Program-made: the position numbers and the translations under genes | Shown: positions 1-9,228 of the stretch, piece by piece | Position numbering within the stretch: the first letter of the stretch is position 1 | Layout: each line of letters opens with the position of its first letter | The notes under the pieces: model-generated | Told to the model about the DNA's origin: nothing | The model's database searches: none | The model's input: only the letters and a program-made list of their open reading frames with translations | Assembly: GCA_045130235.1 (NCBI GenBank) | Contig: JBGUPJ010000031.1 | Coordinates: forward strand, 47,615-111,614 | Length of the DNA stretch: 64,000 nt | Reading direction: 5' to 3' | Source of the DNA: UBA1756 sp045130235 | GTDB taxonomy: Bacteria; Bacteroidota; Bacteroidia; Bacteroidales; WCHB1-69

Positions 1-145
1 TGGTACGGGCCCACGGGTCAATCAGGAGATGCTGGGCACCCGCCTGACCTGAACGGTCTCTGTTACCGGCATACAGATTGACCGACAATGCACAAAAGAG
101 GCCAATCAGCGTGCAAATAATAAATGATTTTTGGAACTTATTCAT
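1..145 (-). CDS. PorV/PorQ-like outer-membrane protein, N-terminal part (cut by window edge)
   Basis: The reverse strand opens with ATG at 145 and reads out of the window. The first 24 or so residues form a signal peptide (FIICTLIGLFCALSVNLYA), followed by GNRDRSGQAGAQHLLIDPWA. A GQAG..LLI.PWAR segment after the signal peptide is typical of PorV/PorQ-family beta-barrels, which in T9SS bacteria carry cargo proteins on the periplasmic or outer-membrane side. It lies 33 bases downstream of a T9SS cargo gene and probably belongs to the same operon. Only 48 residues are visible, so the family call rests on the start motif and the neighbours. Confidence 0.6.
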   Translation of the reverse strand, partial: MNKFQKSFIICTLIGLFCALSVNLYAGNRDRSGQAGAQHLLIDPWART

Positions 146-177
146 AGTTTCTAATTTTTTTGCAGTTAATCAATCTG

Positions 178-3100
178 TTAGAACGCATTCAAGTCGGTAG
201 GACGCATACCAGCAAAGAACTTCAAGGTTCTCTCACCAATGCCCGGGGCTTTCACATGGATAATGTAGATACCGCTGGCAATCGGGATATTCGCTGAGTT
301 TTTCAAATCCCAATCCACGTACGTGTCATTTCCACCCTTCGTGATTTTTCTAATCAAAACACCGCTGACAGTAAAAATCGAAATGGTTACAGCGCCTTCA
401 ACACCATCCTCATAAGTGGGGAGGTTGACAATCTTCACGTAAGTCTCAAGTGCGGAACCTTCGTAGGTAGAATAGCCATAATAGGGGTTCGGAACAATGT
501 TGATCTTGTCCAAAATACTCTGATGCGTATCGGCAACATTGTGCTGAACTGCAATGTTCTTCGTGGTAAAGCCATACATCGGGAAATTGTCATTCTGAAC
601 ATTTTCAGGACCCTTGTCCATTCCAGAAGAATAGCGCTTGTACGGACGGCTTACACGGATTTTAATGGTAGCTTCATTGGAGAGCCATTCTTCTTCGTGC
701 ATAGCAGCCGGCATCGGGATGCTCGTCCACATCACGTTGTTGAACAACTGCATCTTTCTGTTCATACGGGTTTGCAGCTGGTTGCCGGAATTAGGCATGC
801 TGGTAAAGGTGTTGAATTTATTCATCAACCATTGGCCTTCATCGTAAGCACCACAGTCGAATTCGGTATCGAAGTTACGGTTAAGAGAGTTGGTACGATA
901 GTAAACAGAGTTGGTGTTACCCGTGCTACCAACAATGTAAATGAAGTGCTTACCACCCCAGCAGGGATTGAAATACAAATCATTATACAAATCAGGACGA
1001 TTAGCAAACCAGTAATCATAAACAGCCTGGTCAATCGTATTTCCGTCTCTATCCTGTGCAAAAACATTAGTAGGATTGAAAAGCATATCGTTACCGTTGT
1101 TTTCCGGATCGGAGGAGTTTTCTGCGAACATGATATTCAGACGTTCACCTGTTTCCACGTTGATGGCATAGCCCGGGAACCAGCCCATACCTTCACCTGT
1201 ACCGTCAGGGTTACCATTTTTGTCAACGGAAGCATGCTTACGAGGTTCGTGGCAAAGAGCACCACCTTCTGACTTAGTAGCATCATCGCAGGATTCAAGT
1301 ACAATACAACGAGTCCATTTGTCTTTATCAGGCGTGAGGACAATATCGACTGAATAGAGGTTCGTCATAGTTTGATTGAAACCGGGGCTACCTTTCGTTA
1401 ATTTCATGGTATTCACATCCCAATAAATCGGTTCCGGAACAGGTGCATCTTCAGCACGGTTGTTGTCAGGAATAGTGAAACGAGCCATAGGACCACCATA
1501 ATATGATGAACTCAAAACATAGGGTGCCCAAGTACCGCCAATCACACTTTCAAACTGCTGATCCGGGTCTTTCCAAGCACGGAACGACCATGAGCTGCTG
1601 GTGACGGTATTGCCCGGCATGAGGAAGAAGTAGTCTTCGGTTTTCCACTTGGCATATTCATCTTCAACACCATTCTGTGTGCCAGCGGCCTCATCCCAAG
1701 GACCAGCTTCCTGGATACCACTACGAATCCAGTTGTCAGGAAGGTCACCTTCATTATCTACAACACCACCCAACCAAGGTTTACTTTCATCAGCATAGGT
1801 AATTTCTGAACCCAAGAAATCCACTTGAGCGTGAGTAGATACATTCTTATAGTTGTAGCCGCCGTTATTAGCCACATAACTGGCGAGGTTATCCAGGTGG
1901 ATAGCGAAGTTATAATCCAAGATGGTCAATGATAGACCAAGGTCGAGGAACAGCTGCTCATTATTCACAGAGATAGAGGATTGTGCGTCGTACTGCATGG
2001 GGAATCCAAGAGAATCGAGCATCACATTTCCATTTTCATCCACTACTTCAAGTACCCAAGTGTCATCAGGAGTTACATCAAAAGCAGCAGTATCAGAAGG
2101 AATGAAACGCACGACAAAGTCGTAAGGCTGAATCTTCAGCGGGTTCACAACTTTAACATTGATAGGACCGTGGTCATTCTTGTAAGTGATTTGGTCAATA
2201 TGACCATTTTTGAGGATTTCGTCACGGCATTCGTCGGTCATATCGAGATAGAAACCACCATTGCCCTGACCCTCAATACGGGTAATCATAGGCTGGGTGC
2301 CATAGACAGAGTTAGCAATGGTACCACCATTTTCGGGTGTCGGGTCGTGCGGGATTCCCACATACGGGCTACCGCTATTATCCTGATCACCAATATTACG
2401 ACGACCGGCGAGGAAGGTAGTTTTCTGACCGGTAAGACCGTGGTCTGAATTCTCTTCAATAGAGAAGGGCCAGTAGTTATTCTGTGCGTATGCCAACACC
2501 AGGAAGTAATATTTCTTGTGGTTCACAAGCTGCGTGGAAGTGGTTGCAAACTTATCTTCAGTAACCACAAATGAGTGACGAATACCCAAATCTTCACCTC
2601 TTACCATTTCGTGGGGTGCAGAGGTTCCGATAGCGTCATCATGGATCCAGTTCACAAGTTGTGAGATACCATTCTGAAGGTCGCACTGTGCAATCAGACG
2701 TACCTTATTCAAGTCGCCGATATCGGTAACGCTTACATCTGCGCTTGCGCACTGATAAATCATATAACCTTCAAAATGATACTTGTTATCAAATTCAATG
2801 GTATCGAATGTGGAAACGTCATGAGCCTGAAGGATGAAGGTGTCAACACCAGAGATGGTACACCAAACGGTATCATAAGCCACGGTAATGGTTTCATCCA
2901 AACGATCTACCGGAATGGTAGGATCTTCTTCCTCGTAACCTTCAGCATAGTTGTTGCTGGTTTCAAGGTTAGTGAGATAAAGAATAAGTTGGTTCTCTAA
3001 CTCTTCAATATATACAGTCGGGGCATCCGGACCGTCGAGTACTTTGAAGCAGTTTTCGAAAAGAGACTGACACTTATCGTCAGCGATTTTCAGAGCGTCA

Positions 3101-4857
3101 ACAGAAGCCTGAGCACCACCGCTAGTAGCACGTGCCCACGGAATACCTACGGTAATGTAGTTAACAGCACCTGCACGGAGGGTGAAGGGACCAGCCGACT
3201 GCATGAAACGACGGTCAGCGGGAGCGTTACCTACGGCAGCTTCTGTCCAACCATCAGCGGAGTTGTTGTAAGTAGAAGCATCCGGTACAATACCCATTGT
3301 ACCCCAGTTACACGGGTCGGAAAGACCAGGGAACATGAAGTCGCAATCAGGACCGGTAGCACCGTTGAGCGGGTGAGCATTAGCACCATATTTCATCTTC
3401 AAGTTATCTGCCCAAATACCACGCAACATATTGTAGTAACCATAAGCCACATCGGGGTCACCTACTACAGAGTTATCGTTATTATGATAAACGAATCTTC
3501 TCATACCAAAACGCTCGTTATCTTTGATACCATCACCAAAGTTAACACCATTGATAGCTTCGGAGCGAATCAGCACATAATCGGTGGTGTCGTGAGGATT
3601 ATCAGAATCAGGATCTTCAGTCCAAGTGAAAAGACCGAGTTGTCCGTCGTTGGTCACAATGTCACAACTTCCAAACATTGACGGACCATATTCAGCACGG
3701 CCGTTGAAGGAGGGGTTATCATAACCATCGGGATCGAGGTAAGGACCCTGAAAGAAGTCCACACCAACCGCAGGCGGCTGAGCGCCATAGTGCTGAGCCA
3801 AACCCTGACCATCAATATTACGGCCATTATAGCAGTAACCCAAACCACGGGCCACATCGCAACCCACATAGTCATCATCAGCATAACCCAAATCGGGGTC
3901 AACCCACTGAGAGAAATAAGTGTTGGTCAAATCGAAGGTTGAACGGTTAATAATCTCGTATGAGTAGAAGGTCATGTTGTTCAACTCATCGTTGGTGGAG
4001 AAACCGAAAGCCTGAGCTCTGATTTCAAGACCGATAGGATCACCTTGTGACTCGGTATGAGGACCACCCTTATCATTGAAAATCCAGAAGAGGGTAGCAT
4101 CTCCTTTAAGAACGTGGTCGGCATAGACCATACCATGTGAGTAACCCAATCTCTCTTCAGGTGTTTTGGGCAGCTGGTCAGCAGCGGCGAGGGCACGGTT
4201 TTTAGCGGTCCACGGACAGAGTTCGTTATCAAGGTCATAGTACGGATAGTCACCGTTTTCCGGGTTATAATCACCGTCGCCGTCATAATCGAAGAAGGGG
4301 GCGAGGTAATAGGACTGTCCGGCGGAGAGATCCATAGGATGGGCGGGCCAGTTACGGATGCTGTTAGGCATCACATAGTCGGCGTTCATCCAGTTGGCGA
4401 TATGTTTTTCGACCTCTGCGCGGGTGATTTTGAAATGCTTGTCGTAAGCGGCGCAGGTCTCCTGAGTGACGGAAGCACCTTGTAAGGTAAGAGGACCTGT
4501 CCAGAAGTCATCACCTTTTTGACGGAAACGGACGGCGGCCAATTTAAGCTGGTCGTTGATATCCTTACCACCAATCCAGAGGGCGGCGGCAAACATGGAG
4601 GTCTTACCTGAACCGTAAGGAACCTCGTACTGTGCGATTTCGTTGAACCACATCGTACCGTTGGTTTCCAAATAAGCTCTCACGTTGTTGACCGTCAACT
4701 CATTAGAGTTGGTTGCAGGCAAACAGGTGGATGAGGCACGTGTTTGCACTCTCTTCGGAACTGCCGTAGAGCCTTTGTACTTTTCAGCTGACAGCGAGCC
4801 GGAGGCAAGCAGCAAGATTGCCAAAAATAAGATCTTACATATATTTTTCATATTCAT
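178..4857 (-). CDS. Very large secreted protein with T9SS C-terminal sorting domain (1559 aa)
   Basis: The start MNMKNICKILFLAILLLASG is a signal peptide cleaved near residue 24. The last ~108 residues form a type A T9SS sorting domain: it opens with INIVPNPYYGYSTYEG, has a beta-sandwich core, then the segment SGIYIIHVKAPGIGERTLKF, and ends PTDLNAF. The middle is rich in Asp, Asn, Gly and aromatic residues (for example DYDGDGDYNPENGDYPYYD near residue 195), suggesting calcium-binding loops. No catalytic domain is recognisable. The gene starts 22 bases after the stop of a TonB-dependent receptor and precedes a PorV-like gene, a layout seen in many Bacteroidetes. Surface export is inferred from the sorting domain; the molecular role is unknown. 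Confidence 0.88.
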   Translation of the reverse strand: MNMKNICKILFLAILLLASGSLSAEKYKGSTAVPKRVQTRASSTCLPATNSNELTVNNVRAYLETNGTMWFNEIAQYEVPYGSGKTSMFAAALWIGGKDINDQLKLAAVRFRQKGDDFWTGPLTLQGASVTQETCAAYDKHFKITRAEVEKHIANWMNADYVMPNSIRNWPAHPMDLSAGQSYYLAPFFDYDGDGDYNPENGDYPYYDLDNELCPWTAKNRALAAADQLPKTPEERLGYSHGMVYADHVLKGDATLFWIFNDKGGPHTESQGDPIGLEIRAQAFGFSTNDELNNMTFYSYEIINRSTFDLTNTYFSQWVDPDLGYADDDYVGCDVARGLGYCYNGRNIDGQGLAQHYGAQPPAVGVDFFQGPYLDPDGYDNPSFNGRAEYGPSMFGSCDIVTNDGQLGLFTWTEDPDSDNPHDTTDYVLIRSEAINGVNFGDGIKDNERFGMRRFVYHNNDNSVVGDPDVAYGYYNMLRGIWADNLKMKYGANAHPLNGATGPDCDFMFPGLSDPCNWGTMGIVPDASTYNNSADGWTEAAVGNAPADRRFMQSAGPFTLRAGAVNYITVGIPWARATSGGAQASVDALKIADDKCQSLFENCFKVLDGPDAPTVYIEELENQLILYLTNLETSNNYAEGYEEEDPTIPVDRLDETITVAYDTVWCTISGVDTFILQAHDVSTFDTIEFDNKYHFEGYMIYQCASADVSVTDIGDLNKVRLIAQCDLQNGISQLVNWIHDDAIGTSAPHEMVRGEDLGIRHSFVVTEDKFATTSTQLVNHKKYYFLVLAYAQNNYWPFSIEENSDHGLTGQKTTFLAGRRNIGDQDNSGSPYVGIPHDPTPENGGTIANSVYGTQPMITRIEGQGNGGFYLDMTDECRDEILKNGHIDQITYKNDHGPINVKVVNPLKIQPYDFVVRFIPSDTAAFDVTPDDTWVLEVVDENGNVMLDSLGFPMQYDAQSSISVNNEQLFLDLGLSLTILDYNFAIHLDNLASYVANNGGYNYKNVSTHAQVDFLGSEITYADESKPWLGGVVDNEGDLPDNWIRSGIQEAGPWDEAAGTQNGVEDEYAKWKTEDYFFLMPGNTVTSSSWSFRAWKDPDQQFESVIGGTWAPYVLSSSYYGGPMARFTIPDNNRAEDAPVPEPIYWDVNTMKLTKGSPGFNQTMTNLYSVDIVLTPDKDKWTRCIVLESCDDATKSEGGALCHEPRKHASVDKNGNPDGTGEGMGWFPGYAINVETGERLNIMFAENSSDPENNGNDMLFNPTNVFAQDRDGNTIDQAVYDYWFANRPDLYNDLYFNPCWGGKHFIYIVGSTGNTNSVYYRTNSLNRNFDTEFDCGAYDEGQWLMNKFNTFTSMPNSGNQLQTRMNRKMQLFNNVMWTSIPMPAAMHEEEWLSNEATIKIRVSRPYKRYSSGMDKGPENVQNDNFPMYGFTTKNIAVQHNVADTHQSILDKINIVPNPYYGYSTYEGSALETYVKIVNLPTYEDGVEGAVTISIFTVSGVLIRKITKGGNDTYVDWDLKNSANIPIASGIYIIHVKAPGIGERTLKFFAGMRPTDLNAF

Positions 4858-4879
4858 GATAATTTTTTGCTACGGTTAA

Positions 4880-7800
4880 TTAAAATGAGAAGTTCACACC
4901 TAAACGCACGCGGGTCGGCATGGTATAGTTATAAGGATTAGCCACTCTCATCCGATAATAATTGGTATAAGATGACACGTCAACCTGAGAGTTGATTTGC
5001 TGCTGATATTCAGAAGCGGTGAGGTAACCATCATCGTCTGCATTACCAGTGTACTCATAAACATAGATCACATTCTTGAAGTTGAAGATATTCATCACAT
5101 CAAGATATATATTGAGGTAAGCACGTTTCGTAGGATTGCCCGTTTCTTCATCTCTCTTGAGGTTCAGCACGAAGGTCTTGTCGATACGGATATCGCACTG
5201 ATAGATCCAAGGCATGTTGGAACCGTTGATGGTACCGGAGAGCTGGCTCTTACCTGCGCTAACGATAGTGGAGTAGGGCTTGCTGGAACGGCTGTACGGG
5301 AGACCAGAACCTGCGGTGAAGTTGATGTTCACACCAAAGTTTTCCAACACGTTGATTTCTTTAATCTTACCATCTTTTTCTTTCTTAGCTTTCGGTCCGT
5401 TGTATTCGGTACCATAGCCGAAGCGATAGTCGAGGTTAGCGCTAAGTTTATGACGCTGGTCGAAGCTCAAGTTGGTGAGGGTTCTCAAGTTCGGCTGGCC
5501 TGACTGGATGATGGCCAAGCTGGAGGTCTCGCTGGAACCGGTACCTTTAGCGAACTGGAGGGTATAGCTGGCACGGAGGGTCACGTTCTTGTTGCTGCGG
5601 AGGTCGTAGCTAACTGTGAAGCCCTGAACTGTACCGAAGTCGATGTTATCGTATGAATAATAGGTAGAGGGATAAGCGCCGGTGAAGCGGTAGCACTGTA
5701 CCTGGTCACGTTTCTCGGAATAGTAAGCGGAGAGGCTGATAGCTGAGGTCTGACCGATGGCCTGACGGAAACCGATTTCGTAGTCGATGCTCTTGGACGG
5801 TTTCAGGTTCGGGTTGTTGATGACGTTGTTCTGGTTGGGACCCAGTTTCTCGATCCACAGATAGCTGATCGGGTCGAGGCGCAAGTCGGTAGGACGCACC
5901 GTAATAATATTGTAGTGAGCGTAGAACAGTGATTTCTGGGAAACGTTGAAGGAGAAGGAGAGACGCGGCATGACGGACCAAGCGGGTTCATACTTCATAA
6001 ATGCATCGCCTTCCACTTTAGAATTAGCTGTTTCGTCGGGATGGGTGGTGACGATAGGACCACCAGTTGCACCTAAGATGCTGGAGGGGTCGGTAACCAC
6101 AGCACCGTTGGCATCGTACCAGTTGTGACCTTTACGGTAACCTACGATGCTGGCGTTGGCAACAGCTTCATCAATCGTCAAATCCTGCTGGTTCACATAG
6201 ACATACCAATCATCTTCTGCGTTGGAGGCAATCATGTCGTTGCCATTATCATCGAGGAAGCGTCCACGAATAAGGCCGACCTGAGGACAATCGCGGAAGA
6301 GGTAGGGATCTTTCAACACATACTGGTTAGCGTCGAAGCGGTCAACACGAAGACCGATGTTGAACATCATCGTATTGATGGAGAATTTGTCTTGGATATA
6401 CATAGCCATATAGACCGGCTCGTAGGCACCCACATTGTAGAGTTTGTCACCATTATCATCGGTGGCATTGAAGAAGTCGTGGATATCGGTTTTCTTGTTA
6501 TATTTCTTGGTGCCAGTATAATCGTAACCATAGTAAGAGACGTATGCAGAACCACCATTGAAGAGCTCTTCGGGTGAGAACATGCTGAGGGAGAACTGAT
6601 CGGGAGACATGTTGTCGATATCAATCCAATCGGTACCATTGGGATCAAGGCCGAGGGATTTACGGAGATTTCTGTCGAAGGTAGTTTGGTCTTCGGCATT
6701 AAACAAACGATCATACATCACAGTGTCTTCACCAATGAGGTAGGGGTTCTCAAGATCCAACTCGCTGATGTGATAGTTGGCGCTACTTCTCATAAGGGTC
6801 CAAAGACCATAAGGAGCTACGCCAAAGTAGCGGGAGGTTCTTTTTTCGAAAATGTAACCCAATTTAATATCATGGTCTTTAATGGTCAGCGAGAGGCTGG
6901 CGCTGGCACCGATTTGGGACTCTTCGGATTTATTAAATCCGCTGGGGACGGAGCCGGGAGCTGAATACATATTATATACAGCATCTGGGGAATCACCATT
7001 CAACAAAGCACCAAACTGTTGATAGAGCGTTTTGTTGTAAGGAATTACGCCATAGTGGTCGTAAATGGTTTGGGGATTGTAGGTGTTGGTGAAAGTGGTG
7101 ACGTAGGGAACGAGGTCGGGGTTAGAGATGAGCGACTCGTCGTTGCTTCCCCACGGAGTTGCGCTATAGTCAACGATGGAGTCATAAATATTGGCGAGGA
7201 TGTTCACATCATACAGGGTAATCCCATCGATGGTGATGGAGTCTCTCACGAAAGATTTTGCCTTGGTGGTTTTGTAGTAGCCAATATGACCATACTCGAA
7301 GAGGTTGGTTTTGTGGCGGGTATCACGAGTCCAAGTATCATAATGTGTATAGTTAACATTAATATTATACATTATATTTTTAATAATGGAATCGTTCTTG
7401 AGGGGGATACGGTGTTGCCAACGAGCGTTGACACGCCAGGTATTGATTTGGCTCTGGCTGTTGTTTTGAGCATTGAAGAGGGCTGAGGTGGTTCCCCAGT
7501 TTTTGTAGCGGGTGAACTCGTACATACCACCGATAGAGAAGTTGATGTTTTTCTGTTCACCGAGGAGGAAGTCGAGTTTAGCCTGGATGAGGTAGTTGAA
7601 CTGACCTGCATTGTCGCGGACACGCTGTTTTTTGAAGTTCTCGGCCTGCATATATTCGGCATTGGAGTAGTGGGCGCCGAATTCGGTGGAGCTATAGCGA
7701 TAGGGGTTTTGAATGAGGTAATCGATAGCTTCTTGGGTAGCTCTCCAAGTTCCGCCTTGTGCGGGGGAAGCATCCTTATCGTAGCTAACATCGCCGGTGA

Positions 7801-8608
7801 GGAGGAAGCCCACGCGGGCTGCTTCGCCACGGGCAGGTTTTTTCAGCGGTCCAGTGAGGGAGACGGATCCGAGGAAATTGTTATAGCCATCGAGGGCACC
7901 CATAAATTCCACAGAACCGTGGAGGTCTTTAGAGATACCCTTGGTGGTAATAATGGTAAAGGAGTTACCGTCACCATATTCTGCCGGGATACCACCCTGG
8001 ATCAACTCGACCTGCTCGATGGAGGCCATGGACACGCCGCCGGTACCACGAACGACCACACCGTCGATCATGGTTTTCTGACCGTCGGAACGGTTACCAC
8101 GCACTGACTGCATTTTACCATCGATAGCAGTTACACCTGCTGCGGTGGAGATTGCGCCAGTGACATCGTGACCAGGCTGCTTACGTACATCGTTAGCATC
8201 CAAGATGGTGTTACTGGTCGTGTTATCCTGATCGAAGATCGGGCGAGTAACTTTCACCTCGAAGTTCACATCAATCAACTCAGCGCCGCAGTTGATGGTA
8301 GCATCTTGAATGAAGGTCTGACCCGTGAACCTAATACCGCTCATGGTCAGTTTTTTTCCGCACGAACCGAGGGTGGCATCAAATTCCAGGTCGTAAGTAC
8401 CCGCAGGCACACCATGCAACTGGTAATTACCTTCGGCGTCTGTCATCGTGTAATTCACGTTGACACCCTCTTTGTTCAAGTTCACATTGATGTAGCTCAA
8501 CGGTGACCCGGATTGGTCTTTTACGGTTCCTTTGATGGTACCTTGACCGAGCGCAAAACTGCTACAGAGAATGACCGCTAAGAGCGTCAAGAGTAACTTT
8601 TTTACCAT
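4880..8608 (-). CDS. TonB-dependent receptor with carboxypeptidase-regulatory-like domain (1242 aa)
   Basis: The signal peptide (residues 1-21) is followed by a CarboxypepD_reg-like beta-sandwich (GTIKGTVKDQSGSPLSYINV, ~residues 22-110), a plug domain (~130-250, with VRGNRSDGQKTMIDGVVVRG and IPAEYGDGNSFTIITTKG) and a long beta-barrel ending in the aromatic signature GVNFSF. This is the architecture of an energy-coupled outer-membrane receptor. There is no SusD partner; the neighbours are a T9SS cargo gene (22 bases downstream) and a PorV-like gene, so it may serve surface assembly or an unknown ligand rather than glycan uptake. The promoter region upstream holds a 12-base palindrome at 8651-8662. 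Confidence 0.93.
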   Translation of the reverse strand: MVKKLLLTLLAVILCSSFALGQGTIKGTVKDQSGSPLSYINVNLNKEGVNVNYTMTDAEGNYQLHGVPAGTYDLEFDATLGSCGKKLTMSGIRFTGQTFIQDATINCGAELIDVNFEVKVTRPIFDQDNTTSNTILDANDVRKQPGHDVTGAISTAAGVTAIDGKMQSVRGNRSDGQKTMIDGVVVRGTGGVSMASIEQVELIQGGIPAEYGDGNSFTIITTKGISKDLHGSVEFMGALDGYNNFLGSVSLTGPLKKPARGEAARVGFLLTGDVSYDKDASPAQGGTWRATQEAIDYLIQNPYRYSSTEFGAHYSNAEYMQAENFKKQRVRDNAGQFNYLIQAKLDFLLGEQKNINFSIGGMYEFTRYKNWGTTSALFNAQNNSQSQINTWRVNARWQHRIPLKNDSIIKNIMYNINVNYTHYDTWTRDTRHKTNLFEYGHIGYYKTTKAKSFVRDSITIDGITLYDVNILANIYDSIVDYSATPWGSNDESLISNPDLVPYVTTFTNTYNPQTIYDHYGVIPYNKTLYQQFGALLNGDSPDAVYNMYSAPGSVPSGFNKSEESQIGASASLSLTIKDHDIKLGYIFEKRTSRYFGVAPYGLWTLMRSSANYHISELDLENPYLIGEDTVMYDRLFNAEDQTTFDRNLRKSLGLDPNGTDWIDIDNMSPDQFSLSMFSPEELFNGGSAYVSYYGYDYTGTKKYNKKTDIHDFFNATDDNGDKLYNVGAYEPVYMAMYIQDKFSINTMMFNIGLRVDRFDANQYVLKDPYLFRDCPQVGLIRGRFLDDNGNDMIASNAEDDWYVYVNQQDLTIDEAVANASIVGYRKGHNWYDANGAVVTDPSSILGATGGPIVTTHPDETANSKVEGDAFMKYEPAWSVMPRLSFSFNVSQKSLFYAHYNIITVRPTDLRLDPISYLWIEKLGPNQNNVINNPNLKPSKSIDYEIGFRQAIGQTSAISLSAYYSEKRDQVQCYRFTGAYPSTYYSYDNIDFGTVQGFTVSYDLRSNKNVTLRASYTLQFAKGTGSSETSSLAIIQSGQPNLRTLTNLSFDQRHKLSANLDYRFGYGTEYNGPKAKKEKDGKIKEINVLENFGVNINFTAGSGLPYSRSSKPYSTIVSAGKSQLSGTINGSNMPWIYQCDIRIDKTFVLNLKRDEETGNPTKRAYLNIYLDVMNIFNFKNVIYVYEYTGNADDDGYLTASEYQQQINSQVDVSSYTNYYRMRVANPYNYTMPTRVRLGVNFSF

Positions 8609-8650
8609 ATCAAACTAATTTATATTAAACATTACTTTTCACTGCAAAAT

Positions 8651-8662
8651 TTAGCGCGCTAA
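8651..8662. promoter_or_regulatory. Palindrome upstream of the TonB receptor operon
   Basis: TTAGCGCGCTAA is a perfect 12-base palindrome 43 bases before the receptor start. A further TTAGCG half-site lies at 8675-8680. On the minus strand the palindrome runs straight into AAATTTTGCAG, which resembles a -7 box. A regulator site is possible; function is inferred from position only. Confidence 0.3.
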
Positions 8663-8737
8663 TTTACAAAAAAATTAGCGTACGCCTCATCTTCAATTCT
8701 TAAAAAAAATAATTTCTTTTCTAAATCTTCTAAAATA

Positions 8738-9130
8738 CTAAAAATCAGGTCTTTTTAAAATTATTGAATAAATAATTCCTTTTTGGATTTCTTCGTTATC
8801 AAATTTTAAATTGATATTTTTTTGTTGCTCATTTTCAATAGGTTGTTGAAAGTTTTCAACGGGAGAATTGGAAGAAAAAGAGGTATTGTCTGGCGATTCG
8901 AAACTCTCTGGTTCTATCGTCTCATAAGTGAAATAATTCTCATTTTTCGGAGAATTTGATTCAAAATCCTGCATTTTCGATTGTGAAAACACGGGGTCGT
9001 GCGGGTGTTTTTTGCGGTGCGGAACCGGTGGGGGTGGAGGGATGGGTGCGGACTTTTTTTGCTTCTTTGGGGAGCGCAAAAGTAACGACACGATGAAAAT
9101 CATTAAAACGATGAGAAAAGTGAAGCTCAT
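8738..9130 (-). CDS. Small membrane-anchored protein, proline- and Asn/Ser-rich (130 aa)
   Basis: From the ATG at 9130 the protein begins MSFTFLIVLMIFIVSLLLR, one transmembrane helix, followed by a basic Pro-rich stretch (APIPPPPPVPHRKKHPHDP), an acidic, disordered Asn/Ser-rich linker and a C-terminal block, EEIQKGIIYSIILKRPDF. An upstream in-frame TTG at 9151 is unlikely to be the start because it overlaps the promoter box CAAAAGTA (9149-9156, read on the minus strand). The family is not recognised. The short C-terminal block may be the conserved part, with the middle acting as a tether. It is divergent from mutS. Confidence 0.6.
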   Translation of the reverse strand: MSFTFLIVLMIFIVSLLLRSPKKQKKSAPIPPPPPVPHRKKHPHDPVFSQSKMQDFESNSPKNENYFTYETIEPESFESPDNTSFSSNSPVENFQQPIENEQQKNINLKFDNEEIQKGIIYSIILKRPDF

Positions 9131-9148
9131 ACGAATGGAATTTTGCTG

Positions 9149-9156
9149 CAAAAGTA
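9149..9156 (-). promoter_or_regulatory. -7 box for the small membrane protein
   Basis: On the minus strand this reads TACTTTTG followed by CAG, matching TAnnTTTG. It lies 19 bases from the ATG at 9130 and is back to back with the mutS promoter. Confidence 0.5.
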
Positions 9157-9202
9157 CATCTTTTTTTCATTTTGGCGGACATTTTTTTTGGAATAAATGT
9201 GG

Positions 9203-9210
9203 TATCTTTG
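9203..9210 (+). promoter_or_regulatory. -7 box of mutS
   Basis: TATCTTTG followed by CAC fits TAnnTTTG. It lies 18 bases before the ATG at 9229, so the in-frame start further upstream at 9172 would precede the promoter and is rejected. A clear -33 TTTG at the usual spacing is not seen. Confidence 0.55.
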
Positions 9211-9228
9211 CACTCAAATTTTGATGAT

